Shown: piece by piece, positions 8,839-16,716 of the stretch
How positions within the stretch are numbered: the first letter of the stretch is position 1
Layout of the letters: the number at the start of each line of letters is the position of its first letter
Source: Chitinophaga pinensis
Lineage (GTDB): Bacteria; Bacteroidota; Bacteroidia; SXHM01
Assembly: GCA_945889235.1 (NCBI GenBank)
Contig: CAMDBK010000016.1
Coordinates: 1-22,324, forward strand
Length of the DNA stretch: 22,324 nt
Direction: 5' to 3'
Translations under genes and position numbers: made by a program
The notes under the pieces: model-generated
What the model was told of the DNA's origin: nothing
Seen by the model: only the letters and a program-made list of their open reading frames with translations
Database searches by the model: none

Positions 8839-8846
8839 TATATTTG
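8839..8846 (+). promoter_or_regulatory. Putative -7 promoter element (TATATTTG) for the sensor cyclase
   Basis: This is a full match to TAnnTTTG on the plus strand. A TTTC at 8817-8820, 18 nt upstream, may serve as a weak -33 element. Transcription would start near 8850. That places the out-of-frame ATG at 8848 at or before the start of the mRNA and supports the downstream GTG at 8868 as the initiation codon. Confidence 0.5.
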
Positions 8847-8867
8847 CATGAAACAATTTCAATTCCG

Positions 8868-11800
8868 GTGCGACCTGCTTTTTTAAATAATAATTCTTTT
8901 TCAGGCAGAATTTTTTTTCTGCTATTTTCTATTTTCTATTTTCTATTTTCTATTTCTCAATCTTCCGCACAGGAAGGCAGCTCCTACATCACCAATTTCA
9001 ACTTAAGCGAATCGGTTTACAGCAATCAGAATTGGGCGATTGTTCAGGATAATGATGAGGTGATGTTGTTTGCAAACCGAAGAGGAATGTTGACCTACGA
9101 TGGCGCTCTGTGGCAGGAAATAAGTTTGCCCGATATTATTTTTTCAATGGTCAGCGACCCGCAAAAAAACAGAATTTATGCAGGTTGCAGAAATGGTTTT
9201 GGGTATCTTTCAAAAAACGAAAAAGGAATTTATAATTATACTGAACTATCAGCAACTCTAAAAAATGTTTCTGAAATTTCAAAGATTGAAATGACTTCGG
9301 ATGCAGTTTACTTTTATAATAATGAAACCATAAACCGCTGTCTGCTTGGTAATCTTAGCAACTCACATCAATTCTCAACTTCAGCAGCAAATCCATTTGC
9401 GGGAACGCTAAAATTTAAAGATAAAATTTATGTGTTGGTTTCAGGAAAAGGATTGCATGTTATTGAGAACGATAGTTTAAACGCCTTAAGCGGAATTACT
9501 GAAACTCCTGCTGAGATTTTATTCAGTCTTCCTTTTGATAATGCCCATGTGATGGTTGGAACAGGCAATGACGAACTTTTTCTTTTTGATGGAAAAACAT
9601 TCACAAAATTTTTATTTGAAGGACAAAAACAGGTTACCGAAAACATTCTTTCTTCGGGCGTTGAACTCAATGAAAATGAAGTTGCAATTTCTACAGTTAC
9701 CGGTGGCTGCCTTATAATTAACAAAAAAACAGGAGAAACAGCTCAATCAATAAATTACCGCACTGGTTTGCCTGATGATGAGCTATATGCAATCGGAAAA
9801 GACCGCAGCAATGGGCTTTGGCTCTCGCACGAATATGGATTGAGCCGCATTGATAACAATCTTCCTGTAAAGAATTACAGCTCCTATCCGGGACTTGAAG
9901 GAAACCTGAATGCTGTTGCTACAAATTCAGGAACAGTATATGTTGCCACCAGCCAGGGAGTTTATTTTCTGACAAAAACGTTTGACAATCAGGAAGTGCA
10001 AAAACTAATTCAGTTACAGAATAAAGAAAAAACGGAACGCATAAAACTGGATGAGAAAAAAACAGGAGCACAGGTGGATTTTAAAAAACTTTTTGAAACT
10101 CCTGCTGAAAATGAAACTTCATTAGAGACTTCCCAAAAATACCAGAAAAAAGAACAACGGGAAGAAAAAAAGAAAAAGCAGAAAGAGAAATGGAATAATT
10201 TATTCGGCTCAAAGAAAAAGGAAAAGAAAACATCTGTAAATCAGGAAATGCAGCCTGTTCCTGAAGAAGAAACACCGGAAGAAATTCCTGCGGAAGAAAT
10301 AAAAACAACGCAGCATGTTATTCAGCAGGAAACAAAACCTCTGAAAAAAACGCAACAACAACAATCAATTCCTGAAACAAAAAAGGAAATTTCAGTTTTA
10401 CCGCAAACACAATTCGGAACATATATTTTTAAAAAGATAACCGGACTGAATGAAAAATGCAAGCAAATAGTGGCGTATAAAGAACAGCTGCTTGTTGCAA
10501 CCAACACGGGTTTATATGATATAAAAAACAATACCGCAAAAGTAGTGGTGCCCAACCTTTACATTAATTGTATTGTGGCCTCTGCTGACAATAACCGTTT
10601 TTATATTGGAACCGCTACCGGAGTTTTTTCAGTAAAATGGAATGGAACTACATGGTTGGTGGAAAATGGATTTGAAAATTTCAATCACCCGGTGTACTCC
10701 ATCACCGAAGAAAAATTAAATACTCTTTGGCTTGGAAGTGATGGAGTAGTATACAGTACTCTGCTCAATGAAAATGCAATGAGCGGTGCTACTAAATCGT
10801 ATTCATTTAATAATGATTATGCAGAAAAAGTAATTACAGGTATGGTAGAGGGAAAGGTTCACTTTTTTGTTTCATCAGGTATTTATAGTTATGATGCGGC
10901 AAAAGATTCATTGATAAACACAGACAAAAATTCTGACGGCAAAACGAATCACTATAACAGACGCTACCTTTCATCGCAGGAAAATATTACCTGGAGTTTT
11001 AATAACAGTGAAAAGAAATGGAAGAGCTATAAAAACAATCCTTCTCAGAATTTGATTTTCTCTGTATACCTTGATTTGTTTGACGGTATTCAAAACATTT
11101 TTGTGGATGAGTTGGGAAACTTCTGGGTGATTGACAGAGAGAACTCTCTTTATAAAATTCTGCCGTCCGAAAAATTTATGGCAATGCACGATTTCAATGT
11201 TTATATCCGTGGAGTTACGGATAACAATGAAAATAATTTTTCACTTGAAAAGCTGGTTGTGGATGCATCGAACAATATGTTGTCATTCAAAATTGCCGCG
11301 CCTTATTATTTAAAAACAGATGCTACAGAATATCAATATATCATTGATGGTTTAATGACCGACTGGAGTAAATGGGATTCAAAATCTGAGATAGGTCCCT
11401 TTCCATTGCCACCGGGAGATTATACGCTGCGAGTGCGTGCCCGCAATATTCTCGGAACAGTGAGTGAAGAAAAAAAATTATCGTTTTCAATCAATCCGCC
11501 ATTTTATAAAACGTGGTATTTCTTTTTACTGTATGCTTTTACGGGAGTTGGATTGGTGTGGGCTTTCATCCGTTTTCGCGAGGCAAGTCTTAAACGTGAA
11601 CAAGCTGTGCTTGAAGAAAAAGTTCGTTTACGTACAGCACAACTTGCAGCCCAAAAAGAGAAAACAGAAGAATTATTGCTCAACATTTTGCCGCACGAAA
11701 CTGCAGAAGAGTTGAAATTAAAAGGTTTTGCGACTACACGTTTTTATAATATGGCATCGGTAATGTTTACTGATTTCAAAGATTTCACAAAAATTTCGGA

Positions 11801-12377
11801 AACGATAAAACCAACAGAATTAATTGCTGAACTTGATTTCTGTTTCAAGAAATTTGATGACATTATTGAAAAATATGGTCTTGAAAAAATAAAAACAATT
11901 GGTGATTCATACATGTGTGCCGGGGGAATTCCAAAGGCAGATGATTTTAATCCTATCCGCATTACGCTTGCAGCGCTGGAGATTTGCACATTTATGGCAG
12001 AAAGAAGAAAAGACGAAAACGTAATAGCTCCTTTTGAAATCCGCATTGGTATTCATACAGGCCCGATTACAGCAGGTGTAGTGGGCAAAAAGAAATTTGC
12101 TTATGATATATGGAGTGATACGGTGAATACCGCGAGTCGCATGGAATCAAGCGGTAAAGTGGGAAGAGTGAATGTTTCAGGAACTACAAATGAGTTTATA
12201 AAAACTTATTTTGAATGTGAATACCGTGGAAAAGTGGAAGCAAAAAACAAAGGAGAAATTGATATGTATTTTGTTAAAGGTATTAAAGAAAAATATTCGG
12301 AAAATGGAAGAGGAATAATTCCTAATGAATTGTTTATTGAATTGCTCGCTTCTGAAGAGTCATTGCAAAAAGCCTGA
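8868..12377 (+). CDS. Membrane sensor: propeller, Y_Y_Y domain, transmembrane helix, class III adenylate cyclase
   Basis: From GTG 8868 the protein has 1169 residues. Residues 1-35 form a signal peptide (RIFFLLFSIFYFLFSI, then SQSSAQ). Repeats of two-component-regulator propeller type fill about 40-380 and 515-790 (for example GLWLSHEYGLSRIDNN), interrupted at about 383-510 by a Lys/Glu/Gln-rich, apparently disordered insert. A Y_Y_Y domain (about 798-879, PPGDYTLRVRARN), a membrane helix (about 883-903) and a coiled coil follow, then the cyclase catalytic domain (about 960-1135). Metal-binding Asp residues sit in FTDFKDF and IGDSYM; KIKTIGD and YDIWSDTVNTASR supply the adenine-selective Lys/Asp pair and the catalytic Asn/Arg. 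It should make cAMP inside when the periplasmic domain senses a ligand. The frame is open upstream to a TTG at 8706 inside the TonB gene, but those codons precede the promoter-like element. Confidence 0.87.
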   Translation: MRPAFLNNNSFSGRIFFLLFSIFYFLFSISQSSAQEGSSYITNFNLSESVYSNQNWAIVQDNDEVMLFANRRGMLTYDGALWQEISLPDIIFSMVSDPQKNRIYAGCRNGFGYLSKNEKGIYNYTELSATLKNVSEISKIEMTSDAVYFYNNETINRCLLGNLSNSHQFSTSAANPFAGTLKFKDKIYVLVSGKGLHVIENDSLNALSGITETPAEILFSLPFDNAHVMVGTGNDELFLFDGKTFTKFLFEGQKQVTENILSSGVELNENEVAISTVTGGCLIINKKTGETAQSINYRTGLPDDELYAIGKDRSNGLWLSHEYGLSRIDNNLPVKNYSSYPGLEGNLNAVATNSGTVYVATSQGVYFLTKTFDNQEVQKLIQLQNKEKTERIKLDEKKTGAQVDFKKLFETPAENETSLETSQKYQKKEQREEKKKKQKEKWNNLFGSKKKEKKTSVNQEMQPVPEEETPEEIPAEEIKTTQHVIQQETKPLKKTQQQQSIPETKKEISVLPQTQFGTYIFKKITGLNEKCKQIVAYKEQLLVATNTGLYDIKNNTAKVVVPNLYINCIVASADNNRFYIGTATGVFSVKWNGTTWLVENGFENFNHPVYSITEEKLNTLWLGSDGVVYSTLLNENAMSGATKSYSFNNDYAEKVITGMVEGKVHFFVSSGIYSYDAAKDSLINTDKNSDGKTNHYNRRYLSSQENITWSFNNSEKKWKSYKNNPSQNLIFSVYLDLFDGIQNIFVDELGNFWVIDRENSLYKILPSEKFMAMHDFNVYIRGVTDNNENNFSLEKLVVDASNNMLSFKIAAPYYLKTDATEYQYIIDGLMTDWSKWDSKSEIGPFPLPPGDYTLRVRARNILGTVSEEKKLSFSINPPFYKTWYFFLLYAFTGVGLVWAFIRFREASLKREQAVLEEKVRLRTAQLAAQKEKTEELLLNILPHETAEELKLKGFATTRFYNMASVMFTDFKDFTKISETIKPTELIAELDFCFKKFDDIIEKYGLEKIKTIGDSYMCAGGIPKADDFNPIRITLAALEICTFMAERRKDENVIAPFEIRIGIHTGPITAGVVGKKKFAYDIWSDTVNTASRMESSGKVGRVNVSGTTNEFIKTYFECEYRGKVEAKNKGEIDMYFVKGIKEKYSENGRGIIPNELFIELLASEESLQKA
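8922..8955 (+). repeat. Heptanucleotide tandem repeat (CTATTTT, 4.9 copies) in signal-peptide codons
   Basis: Thirty-four bases have perfect 7-bp periodicity: four units of CTATTTT and a fifth that changes at its last base (CTATTTC). The run encodes LFSIFYFLFSIS in the hydrophobic core of the sensor cyclase signal peptide. Because 7 is not a multiple of 3, gain or loss of one unit shifts the frame, while a change of three units keeps it. Confidence 0.95.
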
Positions 12378-12380
12378 GCA

Positions 12381-13565
12381 TTGAGATACCTCACAGCTGA
12401 TTATGTTTTCCCTATTTCACAACCGCCAATAAAAAATGGAGTTGTTGTAATTGATGATGAAGGAAGGATATTGGATGTCACCCTGAGCGTAGTCGAAGGG
12501 CAATCACTAAACAAAATAGAATATTACAACGGCATTCTTTGCCCCGGATTTATCAATACACATTGCCACCTTGAACTTTCGCACATGAAAGGTGCAATTC
12601 CTGAAAAGACTGGACTGGCAGGCTTTATCAAAGATTTTATTGCCGCACGAAAAACATTTTCTCTTGAGCAAATTGAAAACGGAATTGCGGCAGGAGAAAA
12701 GGAAATGCTTGAAAACGGAATAGTTGCTGCAGGTGATATTTGCAATGTTTCTGATACATTCAAACAAAAGGCAAAACAAAATTTAGTGTATTACAACTTT
12801 ATTGAAGGCTTTGATTTTTTTCCTGAAAACTTTTCTGGTGAGTATACAAGAATGGTAAATGTGGCTGAGGAATTGAAGAAAATTTTTCCCGAAGCAAAAA
12901 ATAATTTTGTTCCGCATGCACCGTATTCTGTGTCTGTATTATTGTTTCGTTTTATTGGTGAAGAACCGGATAAAATTATTTCTATACATAATCAGGAAAG
13001 CGCAGAAGAAAACCTTATGTTTCGTGAAAAGCGTGGAAAAATTATTGAGTTTTTTAGTTTGATGGGAATGGATTTCTCGAACTGGAAAGCAAGTGGAAAA
13101 AGTTCATTGCAAACGGTGCTTAATTATTTCCCCAAAAAAAATAATGTATTGTTGGTTCACAATACTTTTACTGATGCTGAAGACATTAAATTTGCAGAAG
13201 CATACAGTAAAAACATTTATTGGGTAACATGCCCGAATGCAAATCTCTACATTGAAAATAAATTACCGAATTACAATTTATTTATTGCTGCAGAAGCAAA
13301 AATCACAATAGGAACTGATAGCCTTGCTTCTAATTATTCACTTTCAATTCTGGATGAACTGAAAACAATTTCACAAAAATTTCCTGAAATAAATTTAGAA
13401 ATGTTGTTGCAATGGGCAACGCTGAATGGTGCTAAAGCATTGGGTCTTCAGAATGAACTCGGTTCATTTGAAAAAGGCAAAAAACCAGGAGTTCTTCTAC
13501 TGGAGAATATTAATCTTGATACAGTTTCCCTTACTTCTGAATCTAAAGTGAAACGATTGGTTTGA
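12381..13565 (+). CDS. Amidohydrolase-superfamily deaminase-like metal hydrolase
   Basis: The 394-residue protein has the metal-dependent amidohydrolase fold with the ligands of the SAH/guanine/aminofutalosine deaminase branch. These are GFINTHCHLELSH (H61, H63), PHAPYSVS (H179), HNQESAEE (H203, catalytic-type Glu), LLVHNTF (H260) and TIGTDSLASN (D313). It probably hydrolyses an amine or amide of a nucleoside-like or heterocyclic compound in the cytoplasm. Aminofutalosine deaminase of menaquinone synthesis is one possibility, but I cannot separate it from related enzymes. The start is TTG at 12381, the only start-like codon before the conserved region, three bases after the cyclase stop and in the same frame; translation is probably coupled. 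Residues 33-40 (VTLSVVEG) come from a dispersed DNA repeat. The stop abuts the convergent DUF4468 gene. Confidence 0.85.
   Translation: MRYLTADYVFPISQPPIKNGVVVIDDEGRILDVTLSVVEGQSLNKIEYYNGILCPGFINTHCHLELSHMKGAIPEKTGLAGFIKDFIAARKTFSLEQIENGIAAGEKEMLENGIVAAGDICNVSDTFKQKAKQNLVYYNFIEGFDFFPENFSGEYTRMVNVAEELKKIFPEAKNNFVPHAPYSVSVLLFRFIGEEPDKIISIHNQESAEENLMFREKRGKIIEFFSLMGMDFSNWKASGKSSLQTVLNYFPKKNNVLLVHNTFTDAEDIKFAEAYSKNIYWVTCPNANLYIENKLPNYNLFIAAEAKITIGTDSLASNYSLSILDELKTISQKFPEINLEMLLQWATLNGAKALGLQNELGSFEKGKKPGVLLLENINLDTVSLTSESKVKRLV
12476..12500 (+). repeat. Small dispersed repeat copy inside the amidohydrolase gene
   Basis: This copy (core CCCTGAGCGTAGTCGA, ending AAGGG) matches the reverse complement of the pheS-pccB hairpin left arm over 22 consecutive bases. 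It is read in frame as VTLSVVEG in a surface-loop position between the N-terminal beta strands and the metal-binding HCH motif. Confidence 0.88.
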
Positions 13566-14144
13566 TTACCAATCTTCTTTCGCAGGCAGGCCTTTATCTT
13601 CCATTCCTGTAATCATAGCATCAATGGTAGCTTTGATTTCTTTATCTATGGTTGTAAGCCACAATGCATGTTTTTCTGCATCTGCCGGAACTGCATCTTT
13701 ACCCGCAGGAAGCGTAGGAATCCATTGTTCAATTCCCTGATACGATACAGCCATTTCATTTATTTTAGTGACAGTGTATTTATATCGCCCGTCTTTAAAA
13801 GTCAGGAATAAACTATATTGCATAGTGGTAACACCACTTTCAACACCTTTTTTATCCGGAACCATTAATTTGAAACGGATAAAACCTTCTAATTCATTTT
13901 TTAGTGAATCATCGGTCCTAATTTTTTCAGTTGGATTTTTGAAGTAAGAGAAGAACCATTTTTTACCACGTTTATATAATTCTTTTGCTGTTGTACCTTG
14001 CAGATTCATTACAGCAGAGTAAGTAACAAATTCGTTTTTGTCATCCATCGGTAGTTTTGGAAAAGCAACTTCCTTCGGTTTTTGTGCGAAAAGGGCTGTG
14101 GCAGCAAAGAAAGAAATGAAAAGGAAAAAAAGTTTTTTGTTCAT
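13566..14144 (-). CDS. Secreted DUF4468 domain protein
   Basis: The 192-residue protein begins with a clear signal peptide (MNKKLFFLFISFFAATALFAQ), so it is exported to the periplasm or beyond. The body resembles DUF4468, a domain with a TBP-like fold found mostly in Bacteroidota. The matching stretches are FVTYSAVMNLQGTTAKELYKR, KKWFFSYFKNP, DDSLKNELEGFIRFK and FKDGRYKYTVTKI. The biochemical role of the family is unknown. I chose the ATG at 14142-14144 because it starts the signal peptide; the longer frame from TTG 14174 would begin inside the promoter-like element. It is downstream of the decarboxylase on the same strand but has its own promoter-like element and a 93 bp gap, so it is probably a separate unit. 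Confidence 0.82.
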   Translation of the reverse strand: MNKKLFFLFISFFAATALFAQKPKEVAFPKLPMDDKNEFVTYSAVMNLQGTTAKELYKRGKKWFFSYFKNPTEKIRTDDSLKNELEGFIRFKLMVPDKKGVESGVTTMQYSLFLTFKDGRYKYTVTKINEMAVSYQGIEQWIPTLPAGKDAVPADAEKHALWLTTIDKEIKATIDAMITGMEDKGLPAKEDW

Positions 14145-14171
14145 GGTGTAAATTGAAAATTTTGTGAGCGA

Positions 14172-14179
14172 CAAAAATA
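14172..14179 (-). promoter_or_regulatory. Putative -7 promoter element (TATTTTTG) for the DUF4468 gene
   Basis: This is a full match to TAnnTTTG on the minus strand, 27 nt before the ATG at 14144. Just upstream lies an inverted repeat at 14190-14207 (GTTGAA/TTCAAC arms of 6 bp, 6-nt spacer) that could be an operator overlapping the -33 region. Confidence 0.48.
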
Positions 14180-14237
14180 TGAATTAGATGTTGAACGTTA
14201 CTTCAACAGATTCAAAAAGTATAATTAAAATTAGAGC

Positions 14238-15596
14238 CTACAACTTAAACTCCTTCAAATACCCCGGCATTTCTTCGCTGGCATCAATGTTTGAAAGGGT
14301 TTCGCGTTTGCGGATAAGATGTGCCTTGCCTTTCATATCAATCATTACCACCGCAGGACGCAGGGAAATAAACTGCATCCATTGGGTCATGTTGTAAGCT
14401 CCTACTGTATGCACTACTACATGGTCACCTTTTTTCATTGGGGGCAATGTTACATTTTCGCGCACCACGTCAATGTTCATGCACAGCGGTCCATACATCA
14501 CCGAGTTTTCGGTGTAGTGACTGAACTCCTGTGCGGGAGTTATTTTATGGTCGTACCAAAAAGCAGTGAATAAAATATTCACACCAAAATCCATGATGGT
14601 GGCTTTGCGTCCATCCGACAAACGCTTGTTGGAAATAACAGTTCCGAGTAAATATCCTGCTTCATCAATCAAGGCTCTTCCGGTTTCCAAATACAAGGTT
14701 GGCAATTCTTCTTCCAGAAAACCTGCATTAAGAATCGAAGTAGTAATTGCTTCCGCATAATCATCAATCGGAGGTGTGGTATCTGCTCCAGAAAGGAAGG
14801 AACCTTTCAATGTGTTTTTAGATGCAAAACCTCCTCCCATGTCTAAATACTGAATGGTCTTTCCGTATTTTTTGCGGATAGCTAATGCAAGTTCAGAAAG
14901 CTTTGCAGCTGCCACTCCGTAGGCACTTGGTGCCAACATAAATGTTCCGATGTGGCAATGCAAACCAACCAGATCCATTTTGTCGGTGAGTACAATTTTA
15001 TTGATGGCATCCCATGCCTGTCCGTTCTCATAGTTGAAACCAAAGCGATCCCACATCGGGTAAATGCCGGTATCCATGTTCACACGGATGGCAACTTTAG
15101 GGCGTTTTTGTATTTCACTGGTTAATTCAATGATGGTATATAATTCATCAAGATGGTCAATGTGGATGAGCGAATTATTTTCAATTGCCAGTTTTAATTC
15201 CTCAACAGTTTTATCGGGACCGTTGAAAATAATTTTACTTCCGGGCACACCACTCTTTAGTGCCTTGTTGTACTCAAAACCTGATACTACTTCGGACCAT
15301 GAGCCCAACTGGTGATATACATTACACACCGCAGCGATGTAATTGGTTTTGTAGCTCCACACAAACTGCACTTTCGGGTAACGGGTTTTAAATGCGCGGT
15401 TGGCATCATTGAATTTATCACGGATGGTTTTCTCTGAAATCACAAATAAAGGTGAACCAAATTCCTTCATCAGGTCTTCCACTTTTGCTCCGTCAATTTC
15501 GGTGTGCGGGCGGTATTCGGTGCGGGTTCCGAATTTATTCATTGTGCCGGTGTTCAGTTTCTGAATCAGCGGACGTTCGTATTGCAGCTTAGCCAT
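14238..15596 (-). CDS. Fold-type III PLP-dependent decarboxylase (LysA/ornithine decarboxylase-like)
   Basis: The 452-residue protein has the alanine-racemase-like barrel and C-terminal beta domain of the diaminopimelate/ornithine/arginine decarboxylase family. The Schiff-base lysine is K83 in VWSYKTN. PLP contacts are GLHCHIGT (H213/H215), the phosphate loop LDMGGG (252-256) and ETGRAL (304-309). The C-terminal half-site is GPLCMNID (C372, D376) and GAYNMTQW (399-406). Catalytic residues are kept, but substrate-side motifs differ from true LysA: EPGR is ETGR and the Ser-Ser-x-Tyr-Asn stretch after GAY is absent. It likely decarboxylates a different amino acid or derivative. The ATG at 15594-15596 lies 21 nt after the ATP-grasp stop, so the two are probably co-transcribed. 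Automatic pipelines may label it lysA; I would not. Confidence 0.85.
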   Translation of the reverse strand: MAKLQYERPLIQKLNTGTMNKFGTRTEYRPHTEIDGAKVEDLMKEFGSPLFVISEKTIRDKFNDANRAFKTRYPKVQFVWSYKTNYIAAVCNVYHQLGSWSEVVSGFEYNKALKSGVPGSKIIFNGPDKTVEELKLAIENNSLIHIDHLDELYTIIELTSEIQKRPKVAIRVNMDTGIYPMWDRFGFNYENGQAWDAINKIVLTDKMDLVGLHCHIGTFMLAPSAYGVAAAKLSELALAIRKKYGKTIQYLDMGGGFASKNTLKGSFLSGADTTPPIDDYAEAITTSILNAGFLEEELPTLYLETGRALIDEAGYLLGTVISNKRLSDGRKATIMDFGVNILFTAFWYDHKITPAQEFSHYTENSVMYGPLCMNIDVVRENVTLPPMKKGDHVVVHTVGAYNMTQWMQFISLRPAVVMIDMKGKAHLIRKRETLSNIDASEEMPGYLKEFKL

Positions 15597-15617
15597 ATAT
15601 TGTCTTTTATATAAAAG

Positions 15618-16715
15618 TTATAATTCTCCTAACGTTGATATTTTTTCAAATTCATCCAGCCCCACAATCATGTCCCATGAGTAGCGGATGAACATTTTGC
15701 CTACATCGTATTTGGTCATGGGTTTGACTGCGTCACCGAGCGCAAGTTTAACGTATGCCTCGGGTTGATTTTGTCCGCAGCCCACGGTAAGGTAAACCCA
15801 AGCAGGAAAACGGGGATTGATTTCGAGCAGGTAATACTCATCATCACTGGTTTTTATGTATTCCAGTTCCAGACCTCCGCGCCATTTGGTAGCTGCTAAA
15901 AGTTTCTTGGTTTCTTCCAACAATTTTTCATCGTCAAGGGCAATTCCAGCCCATGCTTTTCCTTTGTCGGTGATGTATTGCTTGCGCATGGGAACGGCAC
16001 CGATGGTGTTTCCTTCTCCATCACCTATGGCGCACACATTTACTTCCGCGCCATGCACAAATTGTTGAATGATGATGGGCAAGCCCCACTTCGCGCTTAT
16101 TTTATTGAAGTGCGTTGCCACCTGATCGGGATTGTAGGCAATGGCTGCTTCATAAAATTTACCTTTCACTACCATGGGGTAGGTGAACTCTTTGTTGAGC
16201 GAGGGAATTTCGGCTGTGCTGAAAATCATTTTGCTCATGGGAACACTGATGCCATTCTTTATTCCGTATTCGTTAAGGTTTGATTTGTGTCGCGCCTCAA
16301 ACTGATCCATAGTTGGAAGAAAGGTGTGGATGTTCAGTTCCTTTTTCAACTTGTCAGCCATCTTGATGAAGTTGTAAAGCTCTGCATCAAAGTTGGGGAA
16401 GAGCACATCAATCTTTTCTACGGAGGTGATGTATTCCAGCCGCTCATAAATATTATCTATTCCCGCAGAGGGAAAAGGAATTTGGTAGGTTTTATCCACA
16501 ATATTGTGCATATAAATGCCGGGCTCCAGCGTTTCATAGCTAAGACCAATGATGCGCACTTCATAGTCCGCACTTTCGCGTAGGGCACGGATAACCGCCA
16601 CTCCCGGACCGGGACTGTCAATAGCGTTTAACCCGGTAACCGCCACTGTTATTTTTCTGCGCTTACCCTTTTTATTTTTCACAGGGGGCTGCGCTATTAA
16701 AGTTGTCAGTTCCAT
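15618..16715 (-). CDS. ATP-grasp carboxylate-amine ligase
   Basis: From ATG 16713-16715 the protein has 365 residues. It shows a Rossmann-like N-terminal part (KITVAVTGLNAIDSPGPGVAVIRAL), then an ATP-grasp domain. In that domain, MVVKGKFYEA supplies the nucleotide-binding Lys, IIQQFVHGAEVNVCAIGD the hinge, GGLELEY the adenine-side Glu, and EINPRFP (298-304) the Mg-ATP ligands Glu, Asn and Arg. It resembles the carbamoyl-phosphate synthetase/PylC side of the superfamily. All key residues are present, so it should form an acyl phosphate and join it to an amine. Substrates are not readable from sequence. I prefer this ATG, one base after the pqqD-like stop, over the GTG at 16742, which would overlap that gene by 26 nt. 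It is the middle gene of a three-gene unit. Confidence 0.86.
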   Translation of the reverse strand: MELTTLIAQPPVKNKKGKRRKITVAVTGLNAIDSPGPGVAVIRALRESADYEVRIIGLSYETLEPGIYMHNIVDKTYQIPFPSAGIDNIYERLEYITSVEKIDVLFPNFDAELYNFIKMADKLKKELNIHTFLPTMDQFEARHKSNLNEYGIKNGISVPMSKMIFSTAEIPSLNKEFTYPMVVKGKFYEAAIAYNPDQVATHFNKISAKWGLPIIIQQFVHGAEVNVCAIGDGEGNTIGAVPMRKQYITDKGKAWAGIALDDEKLLEETKKLLAATKWRGGLELEYIKTSDDEYYLLEINPRFPAWVYLTVGCGQNQPEAYVKLALGDAVKPMTKYDVGKMFIRYSWDMIVGLDEFEKISTLGEL

Positions 16716-16716
16716 G

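Noticed and set aside
8706..8867. N-terminal extension of the cyclase reading frame from TTG 8706
   Set aside because: It overlaps the TonB receptor's signal-peptide codons, precedes the promoter-like element, and would put 54 polar residues before a clear signal peptide.
14238..15596. Canonical diaminopimelate decarboxylase (lysA)
   Set aside because: Substrate-side motifs differ and the gene sits with a PqqD-like and an ATP-grasp gene, not with lysine or peptidoglycan genes.
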